Source: Comamonadaceae bacterium
GTDB taxonomy: Bacteria > Pseudomonadota > Gammaproteobacteria > Burkholderiales > Burkholderiaceae_C
Length of the DNA stretch: 64,000 nt
Assembly: GCA_027486755.1 (NCBI GenBank)
Contig: JAIXOM010000054.1
Location: 124,001 to 188,000 of the forward strand
Direction of reading: 5' to 3'
Shown here in pieces: positions 8,313-17,189 of the stretch. Position 1 is the first letter of the stretch, and each line of letters begins with the position of its first letter. The notes beneath the pieces were generated by a model, which worked only from the letters and a program-made list of their open reading frames with translations, ran no database searches and had not been told where the DNA came from. The position numbers and the translations under genes were made by a program.

Positions 8313-9184
8313 CAGCTGGCCCCTCCCCCGTCAACCGCCAGGGCCAGCAGCGCGCGCCGCAGATGGACCTGCAGCAGATGTTTCTTGTAACTGGCCGAGC
8401 CGCGCTCGTCGCCGCGCAGCACCAGGCCGGCCGCGGCCGCCTCGCCCGCTTGCTGGAACAAAGTCTCGCTGGGCTGACGGCCGGCCAGGATCTGCTCGGC
8501 CGCCTGCAGCCGGGTCGGCCGGTCGGTGGCCGCGCCGACAAACAAACGGCTGCTGCGGATCACACCGGATTCGATGTCGAGGGAAATTCCAATGCCGATG
8601 GTCGGCCAGTCGTCAGCCGCCCGGGTGGTGATCTTCACATAGGAGCTACGCCGCTGCTGCTGGGCCGGCACCACCAGGCTGGCGATCAGCTCGCCGCGCC
8701 CCAGCGAGGTTTCATAGTAGCCGGTGATCAAGTCCTCCACCGGGATCTGGCGCTGCTGCTGGCCGCTGATGGCCAGCACATGGGCGCCCAGGGCGCACAG
8801 CAGGGGCGGCAGATCCATGTGCGGGTCGGCATGGGCCAGGTTTCCGCCCACGGTGGCGACATTGCGCACCCGCACATTGGACAGGCGCTTCATCGTCTGC
8901 GCGAGCGCAGGCACCGCCTGACGTACCACCGGCTCATGCTCGATTTGCGAGAGCGTGACCAGCGCGCCAATGTGCAGATCACCCTCGGGCTGGCGCTCGA
9001 TGCGGCGCCACTGCAGCTCGGTCTGGCGCAGGTTGACCAGAGCGGCCGGTGCGAGCACACCGGTCTTCATCATCAACATCAGCGCGGTACCGCCGCCCAG
9101 GGGCAGGGCATCGGCGCCGTCAGCAGCGATCTGCGCGCTGGCTTCATGCAAGGTCAAGGGCTGAGAGAGCGCGTAGGGTTTCAT
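8312..9184 (-). CDS. FAD-binding subunit, xanthine dehydrogenase family
   Basis: A 290-residue medium subunit (CoxM type) that passes electrons from the Fe-S clusters to the acceptor. The FAD signature is LPLGGGTALMLMMKTG near residue 30 and TVGGNLAHADPHMDLPPLL around 115-135. A C-terminal CO_deh_flav_C domain follows. It is the promoter-proximal gene of a three-subunit operon and overlaps the large-subunit start by 1 nt. The ATG at 9184 opens directly at the conserved KPYALSQPLTL N-terminus. Confidence 0.92.
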   Translation of the reverse strand: MKPYALSQPLTLHEASAQIAADGADALPLGGGTALMLMMKTGVLAPAALVNLRQTELQWRRIERQPEGDLHIGALVTLSQIEHEPVVRQAVPALAQTMKRLSNVRVRNVATVGGNLAHADPHMDLPPLLCALGAHVLAISGQQQRQIPVEDLITGYYETSLGRGELIASLVVPAQQQRRSSYVKITTRAADDWPTIGIGISLDIESGVIRSSRLFVGAATDRPTRLQAAEQILAGRQPSETLFQQAGEAAAAGLVLRGDERGSASYKKHLLQVHLRRALLALAVDGGGAS

Positions 9185-9379
9185 GGTGTCATGGTTTCAG
9201 TGCGCCTGAACTGCAGGGCTGGGCACTCCCGTCCGCCTGCTCAAGGCCGCGCAAAGCTGCGGCCACTGTAGGCATGCGGATACTGCATCGTAAATTAAAA
9301 TTTGCTGATGGCTCCAATGCCAGCGCAATATGGCGATCTGCGGTACAACCCGGGGCATTCAAAGTCTAAGGAGCTAGGC

Positions 9380-9685
9380 ATGTTGGCAAGCGCCGCGCCA
9401 GATTTGCTGGACCTGTTCGTTTACTACCGGGTACCGGCCAGCCAGGAGTCGGCCTATCTGGCCCAGACCCGGGCCCTGCTGACCCTGCTGCGTCAAACCA
9501 GCGGTATCGAAGGCCGGCTCAGCCGCAGGCCCGAGGCCAAGGAAGGCCTGCACACCTGGATGGAGTCCTTCTTGGACCTGCCGGCCGCAAAGGAAGCGGC
9601 GGTGAGCGCCCATCTGGCCGACCCGCGCAGTGCCAGCTTCATTGAGGGCGAGCGCCATACCGAGCGCTTCGTGCGCCTGGCATGA
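9380..9685 (+). CDS. DUF4936-family small protein
   Basis: A 101-residue protein with the DUF4936 look: an opening beta strand DLFVYYRV, a middle GIEGRLSRRPE, then HTWMESF. The biochemical function of the family is not established. The fold probably resembles a ferredoxin-like alpha/beta barrel half. The ATG at 9380 has AAGGAG 6 nt upstream, and the in-frame extension to 9302 lacks one. It overlaps the UbiX gene by 4 nt, so the two are translated together. Confidence 0.7.
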   Translation: MLASAAPDLLDLFVYYRVPASQESAYLAQTRALLTLLRQTSGIEGRLSRRPEAKEGLHTWMESFLDLPAAKEAAVSAHLADPRSASFIEGERHTERFVRLA

Positions 9686-10323
9686 GCGGCGCCGGTAAGC
9701 CCGCCCAGCCGCAGCTGATCGTCGGTATCAGCGGAGCCTCCGGTGTGATCTACGGCGTGCGGCTCTTGATGCAGCTGCGCAAACTGGGCGTGCGCTCGCA
9801 CCTGGTGATGAGCAAATCGGCCCAGCTGACGCTGACCCATGAATCGGACCTGACGGTAGCGCAGGTGCGCGAACTGGCCGACGTCAATTACAACAACACC
9901 GAGATTGGATCGCGCATCGCCAGCGGCTCGTTTCGCACCCTGGGCATGGTAGTGGCGCCCTGCTCGATCCGTACGCTGTCGGAAATTGCCAGCGGCGTTA
10001 CCGGCTCGCTGATTTCACGCGCCGCTGATGTGGTGCTCAAGGAGCGGCGCCGGCTGGTGCTGATGGTGCGCGAGACGCCGCTGCACCTGGGGCATCTGCG
10101 CAGCATGGCCGCTGTCACCGAGGCCGGCGCGGTGGTCTATCCGCCGGTGCCGGCTTTCTATGCCAAACCTCAAAGCCTGGAGCAGATGGTCGACCACAGC
10201 GTCGCCCGCGTGCTCGACCTGTTCAACCTGGACAGCGGCGCCGCGCACCGCTGGGATCCGGGCGCGGCCACAGATACAGTAACCAATAGCGATACCGAGG
10301 CCAACCACGGCCCAGCCCTATGA
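9682..10323 (+). CDS. UbiX-family flavin prenyltransferase
   Basis: A 213-residue enzyme that prenylates FMN to make the prenyl-FMN cofactor needed by UbiD decarboxylases. The FMN-binding start IVGISGASGVIYGVRLL (residues 13-29), VVAPCSIRTLSEIASG and RETPLHLGHLRSM are all conserved. The tail after about residue 195 is disordered and unusual. It overlaps DUF4936 and UbiD-like genes by 4 nt on either side, so cofactor maker and user form one translational unit. Confidence 0.92.
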   Translation: MSGAGKPAQPQLIVGISGASGVIYGVRLLMQLRKLGVRSHLVMSKSAQLTLTHESDLTVAQVRELADVNYNNTEIGSRIASGSFRTLGMVVAPCSIRTLSEIASGVTGSLISRAADVVLKERRRLVLMVRETPLHLGHLRSMAAVTEAGAVVYPPVPAFYAKPQSLEQMVDHSVARVLDLFNLDSGAAHRWDPGAATDTVTNSDTEANHGPAL

Positions 10324-11780
10324 GCACTGCACCAGAAGGTAACCCCCTGGACCTGCGCGCCTGGCTTGCACAGATGCGCGAACTCGGCGAGATCGACGAC
10401 GTAACCGGCGCCGACGCGCAGCTGGAGATCGGCGCGATCAGCCAGCTCAATGTCAAGCGCGCCGGCTCACGCGCCCTGCTGTTTGACGAGATCCCGGGCT
10501 ACCCGCAGGGCTGGCGGGTGATGAGCTGCAGCACCAGCAGCCCACGGCGCTTGTCGTCCATCCTGCGCCTGGGCACCGAAGGCTCGCACCAAGGTCTGGT
10601 GCAAAAGCTGCGCGGCAAGCCGGCGCAGTGGCTGGCCGGCGCCAAGGACTTTGCGCCGGTGACGGTCAGCCATGGGCCGGTGCTGGAGAACATCCAGCGC
10701 GGCGAGCAGGTCAATGTGCAGGCCTTTCCGGCGCCCTTGTGGAATGAAAAGGACGGCGGTCGCTTCATCGGCACCGGCTGCTCGGTCGTCACCCGCGACC
10801 TGGAGTCGGGCTGGATCAATGTCGGCACCTACCGGGTGCAGGTGGTGGGATCAGACCGGGTGACCTTGATGATGATCCCCGGCAAACATGGCCACATCCA
10901 GCACGCCAAATACATCGAGGCGGGCAAGCCCTTTCCGGTGGCCATCGTGCTCGGGGCAGACCCACTGAACTACCTGATTTCGGGCATCGAGGTGCCTTTT
11001 GAGGTCTCGGAGTTCAACTACATCGGCGCCATCCTCGGCCAGCCGGTGTCGGTGGTGCACGGCGAGGTGACCGGCCTGCCCTTTCCCAGCGGCGCAGAGA
11101 TCGTGCTCGAAGGCTTTTGCCATCAGGGCGAAGCGGCCGCCGAAGGGCCTTTTGGCGAATTCCTGGGCTACTACGCTGGCGGCGTGGGCCAGGCCCCGGT
11201 GGTGCGCATCGAGCGCATCTACCACCGCCACCAGCCCATCATCATGGGCAGCCCACCGGGCAAGCCGCCCAATGATTACTCCTACTCCAAGGCGGTGATG
11301 CGCTCGGCCATCTTGTTCAATGCCCTGGTACAGGCGGGCGTACCCGAGGTGCAGGGCGTCTGGGCCCATGAGGTGGGCGGGGCGCGCCTGATGAATGTGG
11401 TGTCCATCCGTCAACGCTACGCCGGCCATGCCCGGCAGGCCGGGCACCTGCTGAGCCAGTGCGGGGCCGGCGCGTACATGTCCAAGTATTCGATCGTGGT
11501 CGACGAAGACATAGACCCGGCCAATTTGTCGGAGGTGATGTGGGCGCTGGCCACCCGGACCGAGCCCTCGGAGGACTTTGACATCATCCGCCGCGGCATG
11601 GGCTCCAAGACCGACCCGATGTCCATCGCCTACCCTCATGCAGCGCCGCTGGCCTCCAAGATGGTGATCGATGCCTGCAAGCCCTTCGAGCACCTGACGC
11701 GCTTTCCGCAGGTGGTCGAGCCCAGCCGGGAGTTGCGCGATCGGGTGCGCGAGAAGTGGCCGGGACTGCAACTGCCCTGA
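10320..11780 (+). CDS. UbiD-family prenyl-FMN decarboxylase
   Basis: A 486-residue decarboxylase (or carboxylase) of aromatic or alpha,beta-unsaturated acids. Active-site features include the conserved Arg in NVGTYRVQV (about 172) and EGPFGEFLGYY with Glu275 and Glu280. A metal/prenyl-FMN loop and the C-terminal VVDEDIDP segment also match the family. It is adjacent to its own UbiX, which favours a catabolic UbiD over the ubiquinone enzyme. The nearby molybdenum hydroxylase and Bug genes suggest degradation of an aromatic carboxylate. The substrate is unknown. Confidence 0.9.
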   Translation: MSTAPEGNPLDLRAWLAQMRELGEIDDVTGADAQLEIGAISQLNVKRAGSRALLFDEIPGYPQGWRVMSCSTSSPRRLSSILRLGTEGSHQGLVQKLRGKPAQWLAGAKDFAPVTVSHGPVLENIQRGEQVNVQAFPAPLWNEKDGGRFIGTGCSVVTRDLESGWINVGTYRVQVVGSDRVTLMMIPGKHGHIQHAKYIEAGKPFPVAIVLGADPLNYLISGIEVPFEVSEFNYIGAILGQPVSVVHGEVTGLPFPSGAEIVLEGFCHQGEAAAEGPFGEFLGYYAGGVGQAPVVRIERIYHRHQPIIMGSPPGKPPNDYSYSKAVMRSAILFNALVQAGVPEVQGVWAHEVGGARLMNVVSIRQRYAGHARQAGHLLSQCGAGAYMSKYSIVVDEDIDPANLSEVMWALATRTEPSEDFDIIRRGMGSKTDPMSIAYPHAAPLASKMVIDACKPFEHLTRFPQVVEPSRELRDRVREKWPGLQLP

Positions 11781-11814
11781 GTGGGTACGTCCTCAAGCGC
11801 CGATTGAGCGCCGA

Positions 11815-12798
11815 TCAGGTGCCCAGCTTGAGGTTGGCGGCCTTGACCACCGGCGCCCAGCGGGCAATCTCTTCCTTGAAGTAGTCGGTGAAAGCGGCGG
11901 GGTCCAGGCTGTTGGGCTCGACAAATTCCTGCTGCATCACCTTACGCACCTCGGGCGTACGCATGGCTTTTTGCACCTCGGCATTGAGCCTTAAGGCCAC
12001 CGCCGGCGCCAGGCCGGCAGGCGCCGACAGGCCGCACCAATTGTGGGTGCTCAGATAGCCATGGCCTTGATCGGCGAAGGTAGGTACCTCCGAAAAGCCA
12101 GGCAGGCGCTGACTGGAGGTAAGCGCGATCAGGCGCAGCTTACCGGCCTTGACCTGCTCGACCACGGTGCTGAAAGTGAGAAACGCGGCCGGAATATGAC
12201 CGGCCAACAAATCAGCCGCTGCCGGCCCGCCGCCGCGGTAGGCCACATGGACCATGTTCGCGCCGGTGCGGGTGCGAAACAGCTCGCCCATCAAGTGGTT
12301 GTGGGTGCCCGCGCCGGGCGAGCCATAGCTGAGCCCACCCGGCTTGGCATTGGCCTGCGCGATGAAGTCCTTGACGTCCTTGGCCGTCACACTCGGGTGC
12401 ACCACCAGCGCCAGCGGCGGCCCGCCAAACAAGGCGATGTGGCTGAAGCTGCGCATCGGGTCGAAAGGCGTGGTGCCGGCGCTGGGCGTGATCACCAACG
12501 AGGCCATGCCCGAGGCCAGCAGGGTGTAGCCGTCGGGGCTGGCCTTGGCCACCCGGTCGGTGCCAATGATGCCGCTGGCGCCGGGCAGGTTTTCCACCAG
12601 GAAGGGCTGCTTCATGGCCACGCCCAGTTGCGTGGCCACCAGCCGGGTGAGCATGTCGGTCACACCGCCGGCCGCATAGGGCACGATGATCTTGACCGGC
12701 TTGGCCGGCCATTCCTGCGCACGCAGGCCGCTGGCCCACAGCACAGAACCCGCGCCAACAGCACCGATGAAATAACGTCTGCCTTGCTTGCCCACCAT
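11815..12798 (-). CDS. Bug/TctC-family periplasmic solute-binding protein
   Basis: A 327-residue binding protein with a Tat-like N-terminus (GKQGRRYFIGAVGAGS) rather than a plain Sec signal. The mature domain has IIVPYAAGGVTDMLTRL and VAYRGGGPAAADLLAGHIP. The start at 12798 follows a GGGGAG Shine-Dalgarno. It is convergent with the UbiD gene and is the last gene of the Bug-RidA-Bug set. Ligand unknown. Confidence 0.88.
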   Translation of the reverse strand: MVGKQGRRYFIGAVGAGSVLWASGLRAQEWPAKPVKIIVPYAAGGVTDMLTRLVATQLGVAMKQPFLVENLPGASGIIGTDRVAKASPDGYTLLASGMASLVITPSAGTTPFDPMRSFSHIALFGGPPLALVVHPSVTAKDVKDFIAQANAKPGGLSYGSPGAGTHNHLMGELFRTRTGANMVHVAYRGGGPAAADLLAGHIPAAFLTFSTVVEQVKAGKLRLIALTSSQRLPGFSEVPTFADQGHGYLSTHNWCGLSAPAGLAPAVALRLNAEVQKAMRTPEVRKVMQQEFVEPNSLDPAAFTDYFKEEIARWAPVVKAANLKLGT

Positions 12799-12926
12799 GA
12801 AAGACTCCCCTCGCCAAAAACCCATTAAAGGAACGGGGTAGATATTAAGCCGCGTCGGCGTCCTTGGTACATCACAAAAGGTGATGTCGGCCATCAACGC
12901 CGCAGCGCAAGGGGTGCGGCAGCCGC

Positions 12927-13322
12927 TCAGAGCGCCGCGATGACCTGGATCTCCACCATCAGGCCAGGGTCGGCCAAGTGCGCCACCTCGACCATGGTGC
13001 TGGTGGGCAGGTGGTCCTTGAAAAACTCCTCGCGCGCTGCCACGATCTGGCGAAACTCGCGGATGTCGGTGGTGTAGACGGTGGTCCAGACAATGTCGGC
13101 CAGGCTGCCGCCAGCGGCCGTGAGCGACTTTTCAATATTGCGTATGCACTGGCGGGTCTGCTCGAGCATGCTGCCGAGGCCGACCTGCTGGCCGTCGCTG
13201 TCGCGCGAGACCTGGCCCGAGACGAAGATCATGCTCTTGGGCTGGTCGACGCGGACATAGTGGTTGTAGACCGTCGCGCGCACATTCTTCATGCCGGGTG
13301 GGTTGCCGCGGGTGATGGGCAT
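12927..13322 (-). CDS. RidA (YjgF/YER057c/UK114) family protein
   Basis: A 131-residue protein of the trimeric Rid fold. Archetypal members hydrolyse reactive enamines and imines. Recognisable parts are MIFVSGQVSRDSDG, QCIRNIEKSLTAAGGSLADI and MVEVAHLADPGLMVEIQVIA. At the position of the catalytic Arg (PARSCVEV in classical RidA) this protein has PTSTMVEV. It therefore belongs to a divergent Rid subgroup and may not be an enamine deaminase. AGGAG precedes the ATG. It sits between two Bug genes on the same strand. Confidence 0.88.
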   Translation of the reverse strand: MPITRGNPPGMKNVRATVYNHYVRVDQPKSMIFVSGQVSRDSDGQQVGLGSMLEQTRQCIRNIEKSLTAAGGSLADIVWTTVYTTDIREFRQIVAAREEFFKDHLPTSTMVEVAHLADPGLMVEIQVIAAL

Positions 13323-13342
13323 GGGAGCTCCTGGAGAAAAAA

Positions 13343-14323
13343 TTAATCCGAGCTGATGTTGGCAGCCGCGATGACGGCGCTCCAGCGCTTTTGGTCTTCG
13401 GCTGCGGACGCCGCAAACTGCTCAGGCCGGTTGCCTATGGGCTCATAGCCCATCTGCAGCAAGCGCTCGCGCACCTCGGGCTGGGCCAGAATCTTGATCA
13501 CCTCGCCGGCCACCCGGTCAACCACCGGCTTGGGCGTGCCCGGTGGGAACAGCAGGGACTGCCAATTGAGCGCCTCATAGTCGCGCAGGCCCAAGGCCTC
13601 GTTGACGGTCGGCACATCGGGCAGGGCCGGCGAGCGGCGCTTGCCGGTCACCGCCAGGGCACGGACCTTCTCGGCCTTGATCTGGGGGATGGCGCCTTGC
13701 ATCCCCGAGATCATGGCCGGGATACGGCCGCCCACCAGATCGGTGAAGGCCGGCGGGCCGCCCTTGTAGGGCACATGGTTGAGCTGTACGCCACTCATGC
13801 GGGCCAGCATTTCGCCGGCCAGATGCTGCATGCTGCCCACGCCGGAGGACGCATAGTCGATGCGCCCCGGATTGGCCTTGGCCTGCGCCACCAGATCGGC
13901 CAGCGTCTTGCCGGTAAACGAGGGGCCGACCACCAGCACATTGTGGGAAGCGGTCAGCTGGGTAATGGCGGCAAAATCGGCCACGCCATCGAAGGGCTTG
14001 CGCCGACTGACCAAGGGTGCGGTGATGGTATCGATCGCGCCCAAAAGCATCGTATAGCCGTCGGCCGGCGCGGTCTTGACGATCTCGGCGCCCAGCATGC
14101 CGGCAGCGCCGGGCTTGTTGTCGACCACGATCTGCTGACCCAAGGCCGTGGCCAGGCGCTCGGCGACATAGCGGGCAATGGTGTCCGAGCCGCCGCCAGC
14201 GGCCTGCGGCACCACCAAGCGCAGCGGCTTGGTCGGATAGGCCTGGGCCCAGGCTGAGCCCTGCACTGCGGCCAAGGCCGAAGCCGCTCCTAAAACCAAA
14301 CGCCGTCTTTGAAGAATTGCCAT
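13343..14323 (-). CDS. Bug/TctC-family periplasmic solute-binding protein
   Basis: A 326-residue binding protein with signal peptide (MAILQRRRLVLGAASALAAV, cleavage after AWA). The mature protein starts YPTKPLRLVVPQAAGGGSD and carries VPYKGGPPAFTDLVGGRIP. AAGGACAAGGG precedes the ATG at 14323. It heads a likely operon with the RidA gene (20 bp gap) and a second Bug gene. It probably delivers a carboxylate related to the adjacent decarboxylase pathway, which is inference. Confidence 0.9.
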   Translation of the reverse strand: MAILQRRRLVLGAASALAAVQGSAWAQAYPTKPLRLVVPQAAGGGSDTIARYVAERLATALGQQIVVDNKPGAAGMLGAEIVKTAPADGYTMLLGAIDTITAPLVSRRKPFDGVADFAAITQLTASHNVLVVGPSFTGKTLADLVAQAKANPGRIDYASSGVGSMQHLAGEMLARMSGVQLNHVPYKGGPPAFTDLVGGRIPAMISGMQGAIPQIKAEKVRALAVTGKRRSPALPDVPTVNEALGLRDYEALNWQSLLFPPGTPKPVVDRVAGEVIKILAQPEVRERLLQMGYEPIGNRPEQFAASAAEDQKRWSAVIAAANISSD

Positions 14324-14396
14324 GGCCCTTGTCCTTTTATAGCCAGACCCTGAAACCGCCCGTGCAGTCCACCAGACCCGCACGGACCCCTTGCTG

Positions 14397-15353
14397 TCAG
14401 TTGAGCATCATGCTGAGCTTGCGGCGATAGCTCGAGACCAGCGCCGCCTGCGGGTCTTCCTGCACCGCCTTGGCGCCGACGATTTCAATGCCGGCGGCCG
14501 TCTTGCCCGGCACTGCGCCGCTGGCCTTGGGCTTGGGCGGCGAGAGCAGCTCAAGAATGGCGACAAAGGTCTTGCGGGGCAGTTCGTCGGCCCACTTCTT
14601 GTCACGCATGATGATTTCGAGCAACTCGTCCATGGCCTCGGTCCACTGACCGGCGGCCATCAGCACCCGGGCCTTTGCCAGCCGGGTGTCGAAGTCGCGT
14701 TTGTTCTGCGCGATCGCCGCATCAAACTGCGCCAGGGTCCAGCCGCCCTTGGGGTCGGTGGTGACGAATTCGAGCGCGGCCAGCCACTGCCCGAGCGCCT
14801 CAAAACGCAGCGGCACCGAAATGCCACCGAGCGCCGGCGCCAGGGCCTGCTCGGCCTCGGCCAACTGGCCGGTGCCAATCAGCAGCTTGACGTAGTCAAA
14901 GCGGGCATCCTCATTGGCCGGATCGGCCTCCAAGGCCTGGGCCAGCTTGTCCATGGCGCTTTGCAAGTCGCCGTCGTCCATCAGCTCCTGCGCCTCTTGA
15001 GCGCCGGCCTGGGCCTGCAGCTCCTCGTCGCTGGGCAAGTGCTTGTCGAGAAACTCGCGCACCTTGCCCTCGGGCAGGGCGCCGGCAAAGCCGTCGACCG
15101 GCCGCCCACCCACCAGCAACACGCAGGTCGGGATGCTGCGGATGCCAAAGGCGCCGGCCAGCTGCTGCTCATCGTCCGAGTTGATCTTGACCAGCTTGAA
15201 GCGACCGCCATAGTCAAGCTCCAGCTTTTCCAGCACCGGGCCGAGCGACTTGCAGGGGCCGCACCAGGGGGCCCAGAAATCGACCAGCACCGGCAGGTTC
15301 ATGGAAGCGGCGATGACTTCCTGTTCAAAATTCGCCATGGTCACGTCAATCAT
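14397..15353 (-). CDS. cnoX: CnoX/YbbN-like thioredoxin with TPR tail
   Basis: A 318-residue two-domain protein. An N-terminal thioredoxin fold carries the redox motif WCGPC, and the cis-Pro region is IRSIPTC. A tetratricopeptide-rich C-terminal half follows (EAQELMDDGDLQSAMDKLAQ and later repeats). E. coli CnoX is a chaperedoxin that protects folding proteins under oxidative stress. This one keeps both Cys. The start is placed at the ATG 15353 (MIDVTMANF). A GTG at 15377 is possible. It is divergent from purE. Confidence 0.88.
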   Translation of the reverse strand: MIDVTMANFEQEVIAASMNLPVLVDFWAPWCGPCKSLGPVLEKLELDYGGRFKLVKINSDDEQQLAGAFGIRSIPTCVLLVGGRPVDGFAGALPEGKVREFLDKHLPSDEELQAQAGAQEAQELMDDGDLQSAMDKLAQALEADPANEDARFDYVKLLIGTGQLAEAEQALAPALGGISVPLRFEALGQWLAALEFVTTDPKGGWTLAQFDAAIAQNKRDFDTRLAKARVLMAAGQWTEAMDELLEIIMRDKKWADELPRKTFVAILELLSPPKPKASGAVPGKTAAGIEIVGAKAVQEDPQAALVSSYRRKLSMMLN

Positions 15354-15510
15354 GTGCGAATGGTACCTGCTGGCCACTGCCGCGCCCGCGCGCTGACTGC
15401 ATCACCCCTGTAGCGCGCTGGCCGCCGCTGCTAGGAGCAGGGCATAAAATCGAGCCTTTACGAGCCTACGCCGCAGCCTGCGACTTCCAACGGCCCCCGG
15501 CCCGCCCCCG

Positions 15511-16011
15511 ATGACACAAGCCACACATCCCCAGGTCGGCGTGGTCATGGGTTCCAGCAGCGACTGGGACACCATGCAGCACGCGGTGCAGATCCTCCAG
15601 CACATGGGCGTGGCCCATGAGGCCCGGGTGGTGTCAGCCCATCGCATGCCCGACGAACTGTTCGCCTATGCCGAGTCCGCCCAAGGCCGGGGGTTGCAAG
15701 CCATCATTGCCGGCGCTGGCGGCGCGGCCCATCTGCCCGGCATGCTGGCGGCCAAGACCACCGTGCCGGTGCTCGGTGTGCCGGTGGCCAGCCGCCATCT
15801 GCAAGGCGTCGATTCGCTGCACAGCATCGTGCAGATGCCCAAGGGCATACCGGTGGCGACCTTTGCCATCGGCAACGCGGGCGCAGCCAATGCCGCCCTG
15901 TTTGCGGTGGCCATGCTGGCCTTGCACGACGAGCGGCTGGCCCAGCAGCTACAGGCCTTTCGCAGCGAGCAGACGCGCGCCGCCCAGGCCATGACCCTGC
16001 CGCCCGCATGA
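15511..16011 (+). CDS. purE: 5-(carboxyamino)imidazole ribonucleotide mutase
   Basis: A 166-residue class I PurE that converts N5-CAIR to CAIR in purine synthesis. The phosphate-binding [10 protein letters not shown] (13-22) and the catalytic His44 in SAHRMPDEL are present, as are [10 protein letters not shown] and PVASRHLQG. It overlaps purK by 4 nt, the classic pairing. Length and motifs are complete. Confidence 0.97.
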   Translation: MTQATHPQVGVVMGSSSDWDTMQHAVQILQHMGVAHEARVVSAHRMPDELFAYAESAQGRGLQAIIAGAGGAAHLPGMLAAKTTVPVLGVPVASRHLQGVDSLHSIVQMPKGIPVATFAIGNAGAANAALFAVAMLALHDERLAQQLQAFRSEQTRAAQAMTLPPA

Positions 16012-17189
16012 AGCCCATACTCCCCGGCGCCACCCTGGGCGTGATGGGCGGCGGCCAGCTCGGCCGCATGTTTGTGCATGCCGCCCAGCGGCTGGGCTAT
16101 TTCACCGCGGTGCTCGACCCAGACCCACACAGCCCGGCCGGCAGCGTCAGCCACCACCATGTGCGGACCGACTACACCGACCCGCAAGGCCTGGCACGGC
16201 TGGCCGAACTGAGCGCGGCCATCACCACCGAATTCGAAAACGTGCCGGCGCCGGCGCTGGCCCAACTGGCACTTTCTCGCCCGGTGGCCCCGGGCGCGGC
16301 CTGCGTGGCCATCGCCCAGGACCGCATTGAAGAAAAAGCCCACTTTCACGCCTGCGCCGACCGCTCGGGGGTGGACTGCGCCCCGCATGCGGTGATCCGC
16401 AACCCAGCCGAGCTGCTGGCGGTGGCCGATGATCTGCTGCCGGGCATCCTCAAGACCGCACGCCTGGGCTACGACGGCAAAGGCCAGGTCAGGATCAAGA
16501 CCCGCAGCGAGCTGGCTGCCGCCTGGGAGGCGGTCCGGCAGGTACCTTGCGTGCTCGAAAAAATGCTGCCGCTGGTGGCCGAATGCTCGGTACTGGTGGC
16601 CAGAGGCCACAACGGACAGGTGGTGAGCTACCCGCCGCAGCGCAATGTGCATGTAGATGGCATTCTGGCCGTCACCCATGCTTATGCGGCTTGCTTGCCG
16701 GCCGAACTGGCCGAGCGCGCCGAGCAGGCCACGCGGGCCATTGCCGAGCAGATCGGCTATGTCGGCCTGCTGTGCGTGGAGTTTTTTGTGGTGCAGGGCC
16801 AGCAGGGGCTAGAGCTGGTGGTCAATGAAATGGCGCCGCGCCCGCACAACAGCGGGCACCACACCATCGACGCTTTCGACCATTCGCAGTTCGACCTGCA
16901 GGTGCACGCCATGGCCGGCCTGCCGCTGCCCACACCGCGCCAGCACAGCCCGGCCCTGATGCTCAACCTGCTGGGCGACATCTGGTTCGACGCGCAGGGG
17001 CGCGAACGCAGCCCCGACTGGGCGCAGCTGCTGGCGATACCAGGCATACACCTGCACCTGTACGGCAAGACCGAGGCACGGCACGGGCGCAAGATGGGTC
17101 ACCTCACTATCACCGGCCCAGAGCTGGCTGCGGTACAGGCCAGCGCGCGGCGCTGCGCAGACCTGCTGGGTCTGCCGGGGCTGTCGTGA
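16008..17189 (+). CDS. purK: 5-(carboxyamino)imidazole ribonucleotide synthase
   Basis: A 393-residue ATP-grasp enzyme that makes N5-CAIR from AIR, bicarbonate and ATP. The N-terminal [16 protein letters not shown]-grasp [15 protein letters not shown] and metal-binding [15 protein letters not shown] are all intact. The start overlaps purE by 4 nt. The stop overlaps the GTG of tsaC in a GTGA arrangement, so the three genes are a single operon. Confidence 0.97.
   Translation: MKPILPGATLGVMGGGQLGRMFVHAAQRLGYFTAVLDPDPHSPAGSVSHHHVRTDYTDPQGLARLAELSAAITTEFENVPAPALAQLALSRPVAPGAACVAIAQDRIEEKAHFHACADRSGVDCAPHAVIRNPAELLAVADDLLPGILKTARLGYDGKGQVRIKTRSELAAAWEAVRQVPCVLEKMLPLVAECSVLVARGHNGQVVSYPPQRNVHVDGILAVTHAYAACLPAELAERAEQATRAIAEQIGYVGLLCVEFFVVQGQQGLELVVNEMAPRPHNSGHHTIDAFDHSQFDLQVHAMAGLPLPTPRQHSPALMLNLLGDIWFDAQGRERSPDWAQLLAIPGIHLHLYGKTEARHGRKMGHLTITGPELAAVQASARRCADLLGLPGLS

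Noticed and set aside
6030..9184. Aerobic carbon monoxide dehydrogenase
   Set aside because: The large subunit lacks the AYRCSF active-site loop typical of true CO dehydrogenase and has GAMRGFG instead.
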